Positions 8,705 through 18,367 of a DNA stretch of 64,000 bases are shown one piece after another (the stretch's first letter is position 1; each line of letters starts with the position of its first letter). The stretch covers positions 213,831-277,830 of the forward strand of contig NZ_JAKEVD010000001.1 of assembly GCF_022398325.1 (NCBI RefSeq), written 5' to 3'. The stretch is from Shewanella sp. Isolate13. Its GTDB lineage: Bacteria; Pseudomonadota; Gammaproteobacteria; Enterobacterales; Shewanellaceae. The notes beneath the pieces were generated by a model. The model was not told where the DNA came from and ran no database searches. It saw nothing but the letters and a program-made list of their open reading frames with translations. The position numbers and the translations under genes were made by a program.

Positions 8705-9652
8705 CTAGATAGCGAAGTTTTGGCCTGCATACAGAATGAACATACGCAAACACATCATACCGGTCACGGCGCAAACACCCGACAGGTAAAAGGCTTTAGC
8801 CGAGTGGCTAAATGTCTTACCCGTGGCGAAGTTCAGTAGCAGAGGACCACCAAAACCTAAGCCCACAACACCAAACCAGAACACCGCCGCCCACTCTCCG
8901 GTATGGAAAGCTTCAAACGCACTCTGTGCTCCGGCGTTGCCTGTCATTAGAGAAGTCACGATCATGAAGATGAATAGTATTTCAGCAAACATGATTGGCC
9001 ACTCTGCACCATGCAGTAGCTTCATATCTTGGCTATGTAGGTCTTCCTTAAACATCGATACCGCCAGCATTTTGGCTGCTGCAGCACCCGCTGAAATACC
9101 TGAGGCGATAAATAGCGCCGGCAATACAGAGGTATTGATGATAGGAAAACGAATCAACGCCGAAATAAGGAAACCGGTATAAGCACACACTGCCAGTGCT
9201 AATACTAGAACCGCCATTTCACATGGACGACGCACGCCTTGTAGCTTTTCAACCACTGGCACTAACACTTTCAGTGCAGGAACCGAGCGGATCTCTTCTT
9301 CGAAGGCAAATAGACAGATGAGTGCCACTAACGGGATATACACAGATAGTGCGATAACACCGATAGACATCACTGAATTTAGGTTGTAGTAAACCAAAAT
9401 TCGCCAGAAGAACAGCGGATTGGTCAAGTCTAAAACCAGACACAACATACCTAAGCTGATTGTTACAAACGAGATCAATGCAGCCGCTTTATAAAATGGC
9501 GTGTTAGTGGTCTGCTTCTTGTAAAATCGCAGGAACAGTGCCGTGGCTAGCGCACCACCGGAGATCCCCGCAAAGAACAAGTACACAGCAATTGGCCAAG
9601 GCCAAGCAAGCCCCTGAGACAAGCCCATTGTAAACTCAATATTGCCGTCCAT
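8705..9652 (-). CDS. sirD: SirD, NrfD/PsrC-type membrane quinol oxidase subunit, copy 1
   Basis: 315 residues with eight or more hydrophobic helices and the NrfD-family start GLAWPWPIAVYLFFAGISGG, as in NrfD/PsrC integral-membrane subunits that exchange electrons with the quinone pool. It lies two bases after sirC, the usual pairing of ferredoxin and NrfD-type protein. In Shewanella oneidensis SirCD is reported to connect menaquinol to the sulfite reductase and can partly replace CymA. It is highly similar to the second copy at 24849 along its whole length. Confidence 0.92.
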   Translation of the reverse strand: MDGNIEFTMGLSQGLAWPWPIAVYLFFAGISGGALATALFLRFYKKQTTNTPFYKAAALISFVTISLGMLCLVLDLTNPLFFWRILVYYNLNSVMSIGVIALSVYIPLVALICLFAFEEEIRSVPALKVLVPVVEKLQGVRRPCEMAVLVLALAVCAYTGFLISALIRFPIINTSVLPALFIASGISAGAAAAKMLAVSMFKEDLHSQDMKLLHGAEWPIMFAEILFIFMIVTSLMTGNAGAQSAFEAFHTGEWAAVFWFGVVGLGFGGPLLLNFATGKTFSHSAKAFYLSGVCAVTGMMCLRMFILYAGQNFAI

Positions 9653-9654
9653 AT

Positions 9655-10365
9655 CTATACTCCTAGCTTAACAATAGGTATGTAACGTAAGCTTGGCTCG
9701 GTACCAAACCCTGGCTTAATACGCACAGAATCTTTTACCCGTAATAGCTTACTGATATAGGATGTCGGATCGTTAATATCACCAAAGATCAGCGCATCAT
9801 AACGGCACTTCTGCACACAAGCTGGTAACTCACCAATGGCAAGTTTGCTGTTCAAGCAGAAATCACAGTTGTCGGCGACATCGGTTTCTTTATTGATAAA
9901 ACGCGCATCGTATGGGCATGCAGCAATACAATACTTACAACCTGCACACTTAGCCGCATCCATGGTCACAATGCCGGTCTTCTCATCTCGGTGCGCCGCA
10001 CCCGTTGGGCATACGGTGACACAAGGAGCGTTCTTACATTGCTGGCACGAGACACGCACAAACTTACGCTCACAGCCACATTCAACTGTCTTGCCGCAGT
10101 GCGGACATGGCTGACCTTCAATGCCACCCGAATGCTGTTCCATTAGCAGTCTAGACTTACCTTCAGGTAAGTTGTTAGCTAAGTTACAGGCCTCTTTACA
10201 CTCGCCACAGCCAGTACATTTGTTTTGGTCAAACACCATCGCATAATGGGGCTTGTTTGGGTCTGGCTCCCCCTCTTTGACTGAACTACACCCTAAGGGC
10301 GCTATTATCAAAGAGCTGGCTCCTAAGCACTTAAGGAACCTCCGTCTCTCTATATTTTCACTCAC
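9655..10365 (-). CDS. sirC: SirC, periplasmic four-cluster ferredoxin, copy 1
   Basis: 236 residues. The N-terminus ERRRFLKCLGASSLIIAPLG is a twin-arginine export signal, as in NrfC. The mature part has the cysteine groups of an NrfC-type protein with about four [4Fe-4S] clusters: CTGCGECKEAC, CQQCKNAPCVTVC, CAGCKYCIAAC, and CDFC with CVQKC. An extra CPHCGKTVECGC insertion is present. Translation starts at GTG (10365) behind GGAGG. It should carry electrons from SirD to SirA. Roughly nine in ten residues match the second copy by eye, making it among the best conserved pairs of the two clusters. Confidence 0.93.
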   Translation of the reverse strand: MSENIERRRFLKCLGASSLIIAPLGCSSVKEGEPDPNKPHYAMVFDQNKCTGCGECKEACNLANNLPEGKSRLLMEQHSGGIEGQPCPHCGKTVECGCERKFVRVSCQQCKNAPCVTVCPTGAAHRDEKTGIVTMDAAKCAGCKYCIAACPYDARFINKETDVADNCDFCLNSKLAIGELPACVQKCRYDALIFGDINDPTSYISKLLRVKDSVRIKPGFGTEPSLRYIPIVKLGV

Positions 10366-10428
10366 AGCATCCTCCAGCTACCAGCTATTTAGCTGATATA
10401 TTTATACTTATTAGGTTTTACGTGACTT

Positions 10429-11142
10429 TTACTCAGATGCAGCCACTGAACGATTAGCTAATTTTTGCTCGGCTCTATAAATTGCATTATTAATTGAGGC
10501 TCGGTTAAAGTTCTGCTTATCGCTTTTGAGTAGGGTCAGCCATTGCTCGATAGCTTTCTCATAGTCGCCATTTAGATAAGCGTGGGTGGCCAGTAACAGG
10601 CGAGATTGAGGCTCATATTCGTCGAGCGCTAAGGCTCTGGCGATAACCAAATCAATGTCTAAACTCATCTCTCTTTTATCGCGGTAGTACATGGCATTCG
10701 CTTTCATGCCTAGCACTGTGGCACTGTCGCCAGAGAGTGTGAGTAGGTCATCTAGGGTCTGCACCGACTCGCTATACAGGCCGCCATCCACATAGGATTG
10801 AGCCAAATTTAATAATGCAATTTCATTGCTAGGTTGCTCATTTACTTTCTTTGCGTTTTTATTGATCTCTGCGGTGATCAGATAATCAATATTTTCGTCT
10901 ACCACTCCCTTGTTCCAGCCATCGAAATGACCAAGCTGTGCATAAATTAATAAGGTTGTTGTACAGAGCACTATGGACAGTCCAACGGCAATTTTAAAAT
11001 CGGCCTGTTCAACGCCTTGGTCATTGCTGAAGGAATTAGCTACCGGCATTACACTAAGCTTTTGACTAGAGTGATGATGACGCAAAATTAAAGTGGTAAC
11101 TGCACATAGGGTGACAGCAATACCGATAGCTAAACTGTTCAT
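10429..11142 (-). CDS. CcmI/NrfG-like membrane-anchored TPR protein, sir copy 1
   Basis: 237 residues. Two hydrophobic segments near residues 3-20 and 51-69 are followed by a periplasmic region of tetratricopeptide-like helices (LLNLAQSYVDGGLYSESVQT, ATHAYLNGDYEKAIEQWLTL). This is the layout of CcmI and of NrfG-type proteins, which bind the C-terminus of apocytochrome c and present it to the CcmF/CcmH lyase. Its likely client is SirA of the same operon. It is one of the more diverged pairs between the two clusters. The paralogue at 26591 has 242 residues. Confidence 0.82.
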   Translation of the reverse strand: MNSLAIGIAVTLCAVTTLILRHHHSSQKLSVMPVANSFSNDQGVEQADFKIAVGLSIVLCTTTLLIYAQLGHFDGWNKGVVDENIDYLITAEINKNAKKVNEQPSNEIALLNLAQSYVDGGLYSESVQTLDDLLTLSGDSATVLGMKANAMYYRDKREMSLDIDLVIARALALDEYEPQSRLLLATHAYLNGDYEKAIEQWLTLLKSDKQNFNRASINNAIYRAEQKLANRSVAASE

Positions 11143-11199
11143 AGTGACTCTCTACAATCGAACTCTATAATCGAATTAACACTTAGTACGCTCTACTAA

Positions 11200-11985
11200 C
11201 TAGTGGCCGCCGCCCATCATGCCACCCATGCCCATACCACTTAGGCCCATGCCATGAGCGTTTTCACCTGGCGCTTCCACTTTAACTAACTCCACCTCAA
11301 ACACTAAGGTTGAGCTTGGTGGGATAATCCCTACCTGCTTATCGCCATAGGCAAGTGCAGCTGGAATAGCAAACTTGTAAGTTGAGCCTTCACTCATTAA
11401 TGGAATACCTTCTTGCCAGCCTTCAATCACACTCATCAAGGCAAAGCGGTTTGGTTCATTGCGCTTATAAGAGTCATCAAACTCTGTACCGTCGATTAAG
11501 AAACCTTTGTAATGCACGGTAACCACATCTTGTGGGTTAGGCTTACGGCCTTCACCTTCGCTAATCACTTCGTATTGCAGACCTGACTCAGTCTCTTTTA
11601 CACCATCTTTCTTTTTGTTTTCAGCTAGAAACTCATTGCCAGCTGTAACGTTTGCCAAGGCTATCTTGGCTTCAGCCGCTTCACGGGCAGCGTTTAGCTG
11701 CTCGGCGCGCTGGTTAAGGAAAGTGAGAATTTCTTCATCTGAAAACTGTGGGTTGTTTTTTAGTGCATCCACCACACCTTCAATCACTAGATCGACATCC
11801 ACTTCAGCACCCAGCTCTGTTTGACTGTAGATTTGGCCAGAGATGTACTTACCTAATGAGGCGCCGATACTGTAAGACTCTTTTTGAACATCAGATGTCA
11901 GCTCGGTAGCGGCCATTGAATTGGCAGACATAAACAGGGTGAAACCTGTCACAACAGCTAGGGTAGTTTTTGTAAATGTTTTCAT
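11200..11985 (-). CDS. Periplasmic FKBP-type peptidyl-prolyl isomerase with Met-rich tail, sir copy 1
   Basis: 261 residues: signal peptide (about 1-25, ending SMAA), an FkpA/Mip-type N-terminal dimerisation domain (about 30-130) and a C-terminal FKBP domain (about 145-240) with VTVHYKGFLIDGTEFDDSY and IPPSSTLVFEVELV. The last 20 residues are unusual, HGMGLSGMGMGGMMGGGH, with six methionines and two histidines. A similar tail is present in the paralogue. Met-rich periplasmic segments often bind Cu(I), so this protein may combine folding of SirA with copper handling. The isomerase assignment is firm. The copper role is inference. Confidence 0.9.
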   Translation of the reverse strand: MKTFTKTTLAVVTGFTLFMSANSMAATELTSDVQKESYSIGASLGKYISGQIYSQTELGAEVDVDLVIEGVVDALKNNPQFSDEEILTFLNQRAEQLNAAREAAEAKIALANVTAGNEFLAENKKKDGVKETESGLQYEVISEGEGRKPNPQDVVTVHYKGFLIDGTEFDDSYKRNEPNRFALMSVIEGWQEGIPLMSEGSTYKFAIPAALAYGDKQVGIIPPSSTLVFEVELVKVEAPGENAHGMGLSGMGMGGMMGGGH

Positions 11986-12045
11986 AATAATTATCTCTTT
12001 AAATCAATTCGGTACGAACTAGGTTTATGACCTAACATCCTGCTG

Positions 12046-12477
12046 TTATGGTTTTTCAGTTACTCGATTCGACAAGCGCCATCCGTATATTCCATCAGGC
12101 ATTTGCAAAACGTTGGTGTAACCCATCTTCATCGCCTCATGAGCAGCAATTTCGCTGGCATTACATAGGCGGTTAGCGCAATAGAACACCATTACTGCAT
12201 CTTTCTTAGCTGGCAGTAACTTTTTCCAATCTTTAACATTGAAGTAAATCGCACCTGGAATGAAACCTTCTGCCCAAAGCTCCAGCGTATTCACATCAAA
12301 GAAGTAGACGCCCTCTTTGCCAACTAAGGACTCAGCTTCCATCATGCTGATGGTAGTAAGCTGGTGCTCATAACGATGAGCAGGTGCCATCTCAGAACCA
12401 CCACCTGCTAGACAGTTGGCTGAACTTGCAATTAACGTAAGGCTTAACAGAATTTGACCCAGTGCTTTTTTCATCAT
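12046..12477 (-). CDS. Periplasmic single-domain rhodanese-like protein, sir copy 1
   Basis: 143 residues from the ATG at 12477 (MMKKALGQILLSL), which gives a normal signal peptide. An ORF start at 12516 would add 13 residues before it. The mature part is one rhodanese domain with GVYFFDVNTLELWAEGFIPG and the active loop VFYCANRLCNAS, then LQMPDGIYGWRLSNR. The loop has two cysteines, CANRLC, rather than the usual CxxGxR, in both copies. It is immediately downstream of sirA (71 bases). Sulfur-atom handling or a redox role in SirA maturation are both possible. The substrate cannot be told from sequence. Confidence 0.82.
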   Translation of the reverse strand: MMKKALGQILLSLTLIASSANCLAGGGSEMAPAHRYEHQLTTISMMEAESLVGKEGVYFFDVNTLELWAEGFIPGAIYFNVKDWKKLLPAKKDAVMVFYCANRLCNASEIAAHEAMKMGYTNVLQMPDGIYGWRLSNRVTEKP

Positions 12478-12548
12478 TTTTTTCTCTTTATTGCCTCGGC
12501 AATTATTGCAGTGCAATGCATGCCGAGGCGGTTAACTAGTTAGGCGGC

Positions 12549-14582
12549 TTATTTAGCTGCGTAACCTGTTCCATCTAGAATGTTTTGCGCTTGTGTTACA
12601 TAAGTAAGTGCAGCATCTAGACGCTTCTGGCTATAACGGAAGCCATGCACACCCCAAGAACCATCTTTCTTGATTAGGTCAACAGTTTCTTGTGCCTTCT
12701 CAGCTAGCATTAGCACTTGAGTCTTGTCTTCAGTAGACAGCTTAGTGACTTCTAATAGCTGGTCGATGCGTACAAGAGCTTGCTCAACTTTCGAGAAAAC
12801 TTCTTTAACAGGTGTTTGCATCTTCATTACTTCACCGTAGATCTCTAACTGGTCTTCGTAATGTAGGCCTTTTTCAAGTTCAGACTGGAACTGGCTGTGA
12901 CAACCCTTGTTCTCAACCACGTCATGGTCAGAGATAGAGGTACGTGCACAAGACCACATTAAGTCTAAGTAGTTGCGACCTTCTTCGTTCTTAGCAACAG
13001 TCCAACCTTTACCAGCCTTAGGACCTTGAGTACGTGGCTCACCTTCTGGTGGGTTTAGGGTCTTCAGTGTTGGATCAACCTGGATCTTCCACATGTGTGA
13101 CTTACGTACTGCGTCGAAACCAGCTTGGTCAGGGAACTGCAGTGCCTTGAAGTTTTCACAGCTACCCATGTTAGGCATGTGACAGCTTTGACAAGTTTGC
13201 TGGTTGTGTGTATCTGAGTTCTCAGCAATCAAAGTCTGTGCTTCGTGACAGTCTTTACAGTCTTTCTTAAGCTTTGGAGTAGTGAAACCTGACTGCCAAT
13301 CGCCATCAGTCACTTCGTGTGGATCGTGACATGTAGTACAACGCATGCCCTTCTCGTAGTGCTCAGAGTTATACATCTGAGAGCCTTCGGTACCACATGA
13401 TGGACATAGTGACTTCATCTTCACACCGAAAGCGTATTCACGCTTCTCTTGTGCTTGAGGCGTGTCAGCAAGTGTTGGGTCATACTGGAAACGCTGGTGA
13501 CAACGTTCACAGTTAGACTGCATACCGCCAGTACCACCATCTAAGTGACCGCCCGCGCCATGACACTCTTCACAAGCAATACCACGAGAGATTGTGTGCT
13601 CTTGTAGCTTCTTAGGGTCGCCTAATGCGTCGAAGAACTCTTGCTTGTTTTGGAAGTCAAACTTGAACGTATGACAAACTTCACAGTAAGAACTTGCTGG
13701 TTGGAACAACATCTCTTTTTCGTACTTAGCACCGTATGAACTCATACCTTGCTGGTGCGAACCTGAACCACCGAAACCTGCTAGGGTTGTTGGGAATTCT
13801 GGAATAACATCGTTAATTTTCTTAGACATCTCTGGCGTTAACCATTCTGCCCAACCACGAGAGAACTGGTTAGCACCCGCAACCATCTTACCGCTACCGT
13901 CACGTAATAGACCGTCTCTGATGTGGTAAGTACCACGTACTAGCCACGCATCGATGAAACCGTATTTAGTACGTGGTGTACCAACAGTTGCATAGATCAT
14001 GTCTGGCGTAATACCGTCTGGCAAAATAGACGTGTCTTTGGTGTTGTACATGGTCTTTTCAATATCGTTGTCCACTTCTGGGTGTTCACCAGGGAAACGA
14101 ATTGTTTTAGCGTGACGCGAACGTTGCCACTTCTCATATTGAGTCGCATGACATTCGGCACACTTCTCAGGGCCAACGAAGTTGTTTGGATAATCTAGAA
14201 TTGATTTCGCACCTAAACGATACTGAACTGCGCGAGGTGTACCTACGCGCTCACTATAGTTAGGGCTGTGGCCGGTATCTAAATACTCTTCACCACGGTC
14301 ACTAATATGGTAATCACCAATCAAGTTGCCCGCTTCGTGGTATTTGAATACTGGGTGGTTTTCAAAAAGATAATTGAATAACTCTTCTTCTTGAACAATA
14401 TAGTCCTGCAGCGTTTTCACGCCGTTGACTTGTTGCATACCGTCATAATTAGCAATAACCCCTTTAGCGGTTTTACCCATCTGAGGGATACTGTCGTATT
14501 TTCCAGCAGCGTTCGCATTGGCAATGGCACCAAAACAAAACAGCACGCTTAATGCTACCTTGTGTTTCCACCGTCTCATCAT
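12549..14582 (-). CDS. sirA: SirA, octahaem c-type cytochrome sulfite reductase, copy 1
   Basis: 677 residues with a signal peptide ending ANANAA. Haem motifs are CAECH141, CEVCH300, CEECH337, CERCH358, CTTCH415, CKDCH442, CQSCH464 and the atypical CX15CH (C545, C561-H562), eight in all. The CX15CH site defines the MccA/SirA family, whose active haem works with a Cu(I) ion to reduce sulfite to sulfide with six electrons in the periplasm. Cysteines 393, 396 (CPSCG) and 475 lie outside haem motifs and are candidates for the copper ligands. The ATG at 14582 is preceded by AGGAG. It is first in its cluster, behind a 970-base leader region. No haem-lyase genes lie beside this copy. Confidence 0.96.
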   Translation of the reverse strand: MMRRWKHKVALSVLFCFGAIANANAAGKYDSIPQMGKTAKGVIANYDGMQQVNGVKTLQDYIVQEEELFNYLFENHPVFKYHEAGNLIGDYHISDRGEEYLDTGHSPNYSERVGTPRAVQYRLGAKSILDYPNNFVGPEKCAECHATQYEKWQRSRHAKTIRFPGEHPEVDNDIEKTMYNTKDTSILPDGITPDMIYATVGTPRTKYGFIDAWLVRGTYHIRDGLLRDGSGKMVAGANQFSRGWAEWLTPEMSKKINDVIPEFPTTLAGFGGSGSHQQGMSSYGAKYEKEMLFQPASSYCEVCHTFKFDFQNKQEFFDALGDPKKLQEHTISRGIACEECHGAGGHLDGGTGGMQSNCERCHQRFQYDPTLADTPQAQEKREYAFGVKMKSLCPSCGTEGSQMYNSEHYEKGMRCTTCHDPHEVTDGDWQSGFTTPKLKKDCKDCHEAQTLIAENSDTHNQQTCQSCHMPNMGSCENFKALQFPDQAGFDAVRKSHMWKIQVDPTLKTLNPPEGEPRTQGPKAGKGWTVAKNEEGRNYLDLMWSCARTSISDHDVVENKGCHSQFQSELEKGLHYEDQLEIYGEVMKMQTPVKEVFSKVEQALVRIDQLLEVTKLSTEDKTQVLMLAEKAQETVDLIKKDGSWGVHGFRYSQKRLDAALTYVTQAQNILDGTGYAAK

Positions 14583-14691
14583 TCACTCCTACTTATCATT
14601 ATTTTATTTTTTCACTGTTTTTTGTGGGCTTTTTTAAGCACACATTTTTAAAAACTAACCGTTCACCGATTGAGCTAGACAACTGAGCAAG

Positions 14692-14706
14692 GGCTATTTT
14701 CCACAT
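14692..14706 (-). promoter_or_regulatory. Conserved upstream element of sirA copy 1
   Basis: On the minus strand ATGTGGAAAATAGCC, about 110 bases before the sirA1 start. The identical 15 bases occur about 95 bases before sirA2 (30812-30826), in leaders that are otherwise mostly diverged. The flank CAAYTGAG is also shared. It could be a promoter or the site of the ToxR-like regulators. The protein that binds it is unknown. Confidence 0.4.
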
Positions 14707-15472
14707 AAAAAACAGTAAAAATCTGAGCTACAGCACAGTTAAAAATCCATTAGAAGCAATCAGATATAAAAACAGAATTTACGATATAAAACAATGAGTT
14801 AAATAATAATCAAGAGATCTTTTTAGATGTAAAATTCACAACTTTAGCTTTCTTGAATCGCAAAAAAGTTGCAAAACGGCGGGCAAAAATAAAACTAACA
14901 ATGAGCAGATAAGCGCGCAAACTTAGACGCTATAAGGCCTCGCACGGTGATAACCATTAAGAGGTAGACTGAAGACGATACATTGCAGCAAAATAGTAGA
15001 AAGGTATCCGCCTAGATACCGAATAAGCTGTCAAAGGCCATTTAAAGGTGTTTTAAGGAGCGAATTTAAGGGACTAAAAGACTCAATATTGCTCAGGGTG
15101 GTGTGCTATCAATATGCAACACAGAAAGGGAAAGCTTGGGAAAGCCGCTTTAGCCGAGATGGCGTCAAGGAGTTTGCTTTAATAGGGGTCAAAATGGTTA
15201 ATACACAGGCTACGCCTGAGCATGTACTCAAGCCTAACCTAACAACTATCATCGTAGGTTTGTAGCCCACGCGAGACCTAGAATAACGTTTCCAAACGCA
15301 CGGTTCTCACCACCAAGCACGACACTCTCATCAAAAGCACCAAGGTAAACCAGCTAGCCATGAAAGGGCTTAAACAGCCCTTGCTCACCGTCTCAGCGTC
15401 CTTCGGGGAGTAGGTTTAAGCCAATATGGATTAACCGATAATGCTATCAACGGGGCAAGCATATATAAACGC

Positions 15473-15507
15473 AAAAAAATCCCCCGAGGTGGTTAACCTA
15501 CGGGGGA
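15473..15507 (-). terminator. Rho-independent terminator of the 936-residue gene
   Basis: On the minus strand a strong stem (CCCCCG paired with CGGGGG, extended by AGGT/ACCT around a short loop) is followed by seven T residues. It begins 50 bases after the stop of the gene at 15557. Confidence 0.8.
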
Positions 15508-15556
15508 CTAAGGTGAGAATAACAGCCTAACTCTGGCTTAACAGCGCTTTCTGCTG

Positions 15557-18367
15557 TTAACTGCGATTACCAAATAGCTTACCAGCCAACTGCTTTACCG
15601 CGCTTGAGCAATCCTGTAGAAAGCTTTGCTTGCTGGGCTCTGGCAGTGACTCAATATCAGCGAGCATTTCTAGTAATTGCACCCGCTCATTTGCAGTTAA
15701 CCAATCTTGCAGATCTGGTAAGCGGTTTTCGGTGGCCAATCGGCAAACAAATTGTTGCTGCTCATAACCCTCATGTACAGCGAAATACACTAATGCAGCC
15801 TCAGGTACGCCCGCTTTATCGAGCCAATTAAGTGCCCAATTTTGCTTAGCCACATCGAGCGCATCACCAATATCACTGTCGCCGTGGCGCTCATTGCCAA
15901 CTTCTGCGTGCAGCCAACGCTCAGCCATTGTAATCTCACCCGCTTGAATACGGCTCGCCACATAAGCCTCTTCCATCGAAGAACGCCCTAACCAATGTAA
16001 GCCGCGCTTACCAAGTTGAGCTAAAAACAATGCCAAACGCTGTGCCATTTCCGGCGGCAACAACCAGACAAAATCTGCAGGCCCCACTTTACTGCGATAC
16101 ATAGGGTAAGGATTCCAGCCCTGCAGCTTTGGTTTATTCAACGCCTGCGGACTCAAGCTCTCTAAGCCCTCACCACTGACTAGATAAGCCATTACTTTGT
16201 CATACAAAGTTTGCGCGCTATCGTCCTCAAAATCTTCTTTTAAGGTATTGAGCAGAGCGACTTCAAACATCGGCATTATCGGTAATTCAAGCCCTGGATT
16301 GAGCGCTTTAAGATGTTGGAAAAATTCCAAAACCTGATCTTCACGACAATACTCCAGCTCACGCAATAACGCCTCGAACTGCTTAAGTTGCTGGCGTCCA
16401 ATCATGCTGGTGTCAGTGCTATCGACTGCAGCATATTGCTCAACTTTGGCTGCGTAACGCTGGGCAAATCGGGCATTGGCCGGGCGATAATCGGCAACTT
16501 GCTGATCTGCCATTAGTGTGAAAGCTTCCAGCATAGAATCGCTGACGCCGAATTGCTGCAATAAATCAAATAGCGATGCCTCTGCATCTTGATCATCAAT
16601 CGCCGCATACAAGCCATAATTAGCTTTAAATTTAATGACGCGATTAATTGCTCGCTGCGGTGCGATGGCTAACCACATCTGCCAGTGACGTTTAGCAAGC
16701 TGAACAACTGGGCTCGATGGTGCGAGTAGCTCCGAGCTCTGGCATTGACTAAACCGACTCGCGCTTTGCAGCAGCAAGGTGGTTAACATGCAGCGCTGAC
16801 CTGCATCATGAGTAAACAAGTTCCAGTACGCTGCTTGCTTACTGCTAATTTCAGGCCCCGACTTACCACCATCTTTTGCCAAACCGCTACGTACTAGCTC
16901 AATCATTTTGGCGTCAACATCGGCACTAGCTGTTTGCTCAACATCTGACTCTACACCACAAAGCCACTGGCGCAGTGCTTCACAGTCTTCCTCGGCGACT
17001 CTGCAAAATTTAAGCACAAAATCACTCAGCAGTTGACTTAAGTGTTGCTCAAACCACTGGCCAATTGCCATGACTTCATCATCGCTTGGCTCTTGATGCA
17101 GTCGCAAGGCTAAATAAGTACTGCTGCCTAAATGCAGCGGCATATAGGGCAGCGCCTCAATAATCTCTTGGCCGTCACGATAGCCAAGCTCATCGTTAAG
17201 GCGTTCAAGTCGACTTTGGGTAATTAAATCAGTTCTTGGATGCAAGCAGGTAAAGATCTTACGGCCCGTTGCTTCATCCCACTCGATAACTTCAACTTCT
17301 GGTTCAGGGGCAACTTCTGGCTCTTGTTCAACTGCTGAAGAAGCTTCTATCTCATCCTCTGCAGCTTGTATCCAGGCTTGATAGGTATTATCTAGCCCAT
17401 TACGCTGAGCTTCAGCGACCGAGAAATACCCAGACTCACTGTGAGCTTCTGTGAGCGTTGCAGCTAACGCGATGACTTCATCTTCGACCTTGGCGCCACA
17501 AATCAGCTGTTGCTTAACCCGCTCGCTCCACTCACCAGGTTCATCTTCAAGCTGCCAGCGCTCACATCCCACCGGCCACGCCCCCATGGTGCTGTAATAC
17601 TCAAACAGCAACTCGGTCAAAGAGCTCGACTCGTCAGCAAATACCAATATAGGGCTAGTTTGCAGCCGCGCTATTAGCTCATTTTTAAAATAAGCGTAAT
17701 CCTCAGGCTGAGACTGCAGGTGCGATAGCAAGTCTGCTTGAATTGCGTCATAGTCGATGTCTTCATAAAAATAGCGCCGCACCTCAGCGCCATCACACCA
17801 GACATAAGCCTTGATCAGCTCGCGACTCCAGCCATGCTTGCCAACTAAACGGCTAAGTAAGCTCAGCGGCGCAGTCATGGTTTGCGTATCCCAGTAAGGC
17901 ACAAGGAAGCGACCTAACATAGGGCTGTACGAAATGTCGCTTTCAATCAACATATACAAGGCTTCGATGCCTAACGCGTTGTAGTCATCTATCCAGAGAT
18001 CGTTAGAGTCATTGCGGCTACGGGAGAACGCCACTAACGCCTCAAGTGTTGCAACCACCTCTGGCATCAGCTCAGGGAAGTTCAGTGCCGCGCCAAATAG
18101 CACGGGCTCAGTGATATAGCTCTGCTGCTCGTCAAAGCGACAAGTATTTAAGGCCTGCTCAACTAAAGCGCGGTTAGCGCCAGCATCATCTAAATTAAGC
18201 GTCGAGCCATCCGTCTTAACAAACTGCACATTGAGCAACAGGTTCATGGTTAAGCGAAAGGCCGAACCATCGCTTATTCGCTGACGATACTCGGCAAGTG
18301 CACAGGTAATACTCTCAGGGGATTGGGGATCGACAACGATAGAAACATACTTATCAAACTGAGCCAT
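15557..18367 (-). CDS. Large acidic cytoplasmic protein of unknown function
   Basis: 936 residues. I do not recognise a family. There is no signal peptide or membrane segment, and the composition is acidic with many Leu, Glu and Gln and little low-complexity sequence. The exception is a Glu/Pro linker near residues 345-365 (EQEPEVAPEPEVEVIEWDE) that splits it into two helical-looking parts. The ATG at 18367 has AAGGA seven bases upstream. The gene has its own strong terminator, and codon usage looks like that of its neighbours. It is placed between the two sir clusters, but nothing in it suggests a role in sulfite respiration. A helical-repeat scaffold is possible but only a guess. Confidence 0.8.
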   Translation of the reverse strand: MAQFDKYVSIVVDPQSPESITCALAEYRQRISDGSAFRLTMNLLLNVQFVKTDGSTLNLDDAGANRALVEQALNTCRFDEQQSYITEPVLFGAALNFPELMPEVVATLEALVAFSRSRNDSNDLWIDDYNALGIEALYMLIESDISYSPMLGRFLVPYWDTQTMTAPLSLLSRLVGKHGWSRELIKAYVWCDGAEVRRYFYEDIDYDAIQADLLSHLQSQPEDYAYFKNELIARLQTSPILVFADESSSLTELLFEYYSTMGAWPVGCERWQLEDEPGEWSERVKQQLICGAKVEDEVIALAATLTEAHSESGYFSVAEAQRNGLDNTYQAWIQAAEDEIEASSAVEQEPEVAPEPEVEVIEWDEATGRKIFTCLHPRTDLITQSRLERLNDELGYRDGQEIIEALPYMPLHLGSSTYLALRLHQEPSDDEVMAIGQWFEQHLSQLLSDFVLKFCRVAEEDCEALRQWLCGVESDVEQTASADVDAKMIELVRSGLAKDGGKSGPEISSKQAAYWNLFTHDAGQRCMLTTLLLQSASRFSQCQSSELLAPSSPVVQLAKRHWQMWLAIAPQRAINRVIKFKANYGLYAAIDDQDAEASLFDLLQQFGVSDSMLEAFTLMADQQVADYRPANARFAQRYAAKVEQYAAVDSTDTSMIGRQQLKQFEALLRELEYCREDQVLEFFQHLKALNPGLELPIMPMFEVALLNTLKEDFEDDSAQTLYDKVMAYLVSGEGLESLSPQALNKPKLQGWNPYPMYRSKVGPADFVWLLPPEMAQRLALFLAQLGKRGLHWLGRSSMEEAYVASRIQAGEITMAERWLHAEVGNERHGDSDIGDALDVAKQNWALNWLDKAGVPEAALVYFAVHEGYEQQQFVCRLATENRLPDLQDWLTANERVQLLEMLADIESLPEPSKQSFLQDCSSAVKQLAGKLFGNRS

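Larger units (their letters stand above)
14583..15556. other. Long intergenic region upstream of sirA copy 1
   Basis: 974 bases with no convincing gene. It should hold the sirA1 promoter near 14583-14900, which is AT-rich, with one element (14692-14706) shared with the sirA2 leader. The left part of the mirror region beside copy 2 carries the haem-lyase operon. Nothing like that remains here. The stretch 15100-15450 is GC-richer, with a short palindrome CAGGCTACGCCTG near 15207 but no reading frame. A terminator for the 936-residue gene lies at 15473-15507. Confidence 0.6.

Noticed and set aside
13388..13410. CPSCG in SirA as a ninth haem site
   Set aside because: It ends in glycine, not histidine, in both copies. 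It is better considered as possible copper ligands or a structural thiol pair.
12549..14582. Reading this cluster as an NrfA-type nitrite reductase operon because of the NrfC/NrfD-like genes and multihaem product
   Set aside because: The cytochrome has eight haems with a CX15CH site and no CX2CK motif. The copper-delivery genes and length also fit SirA/MccA instead.
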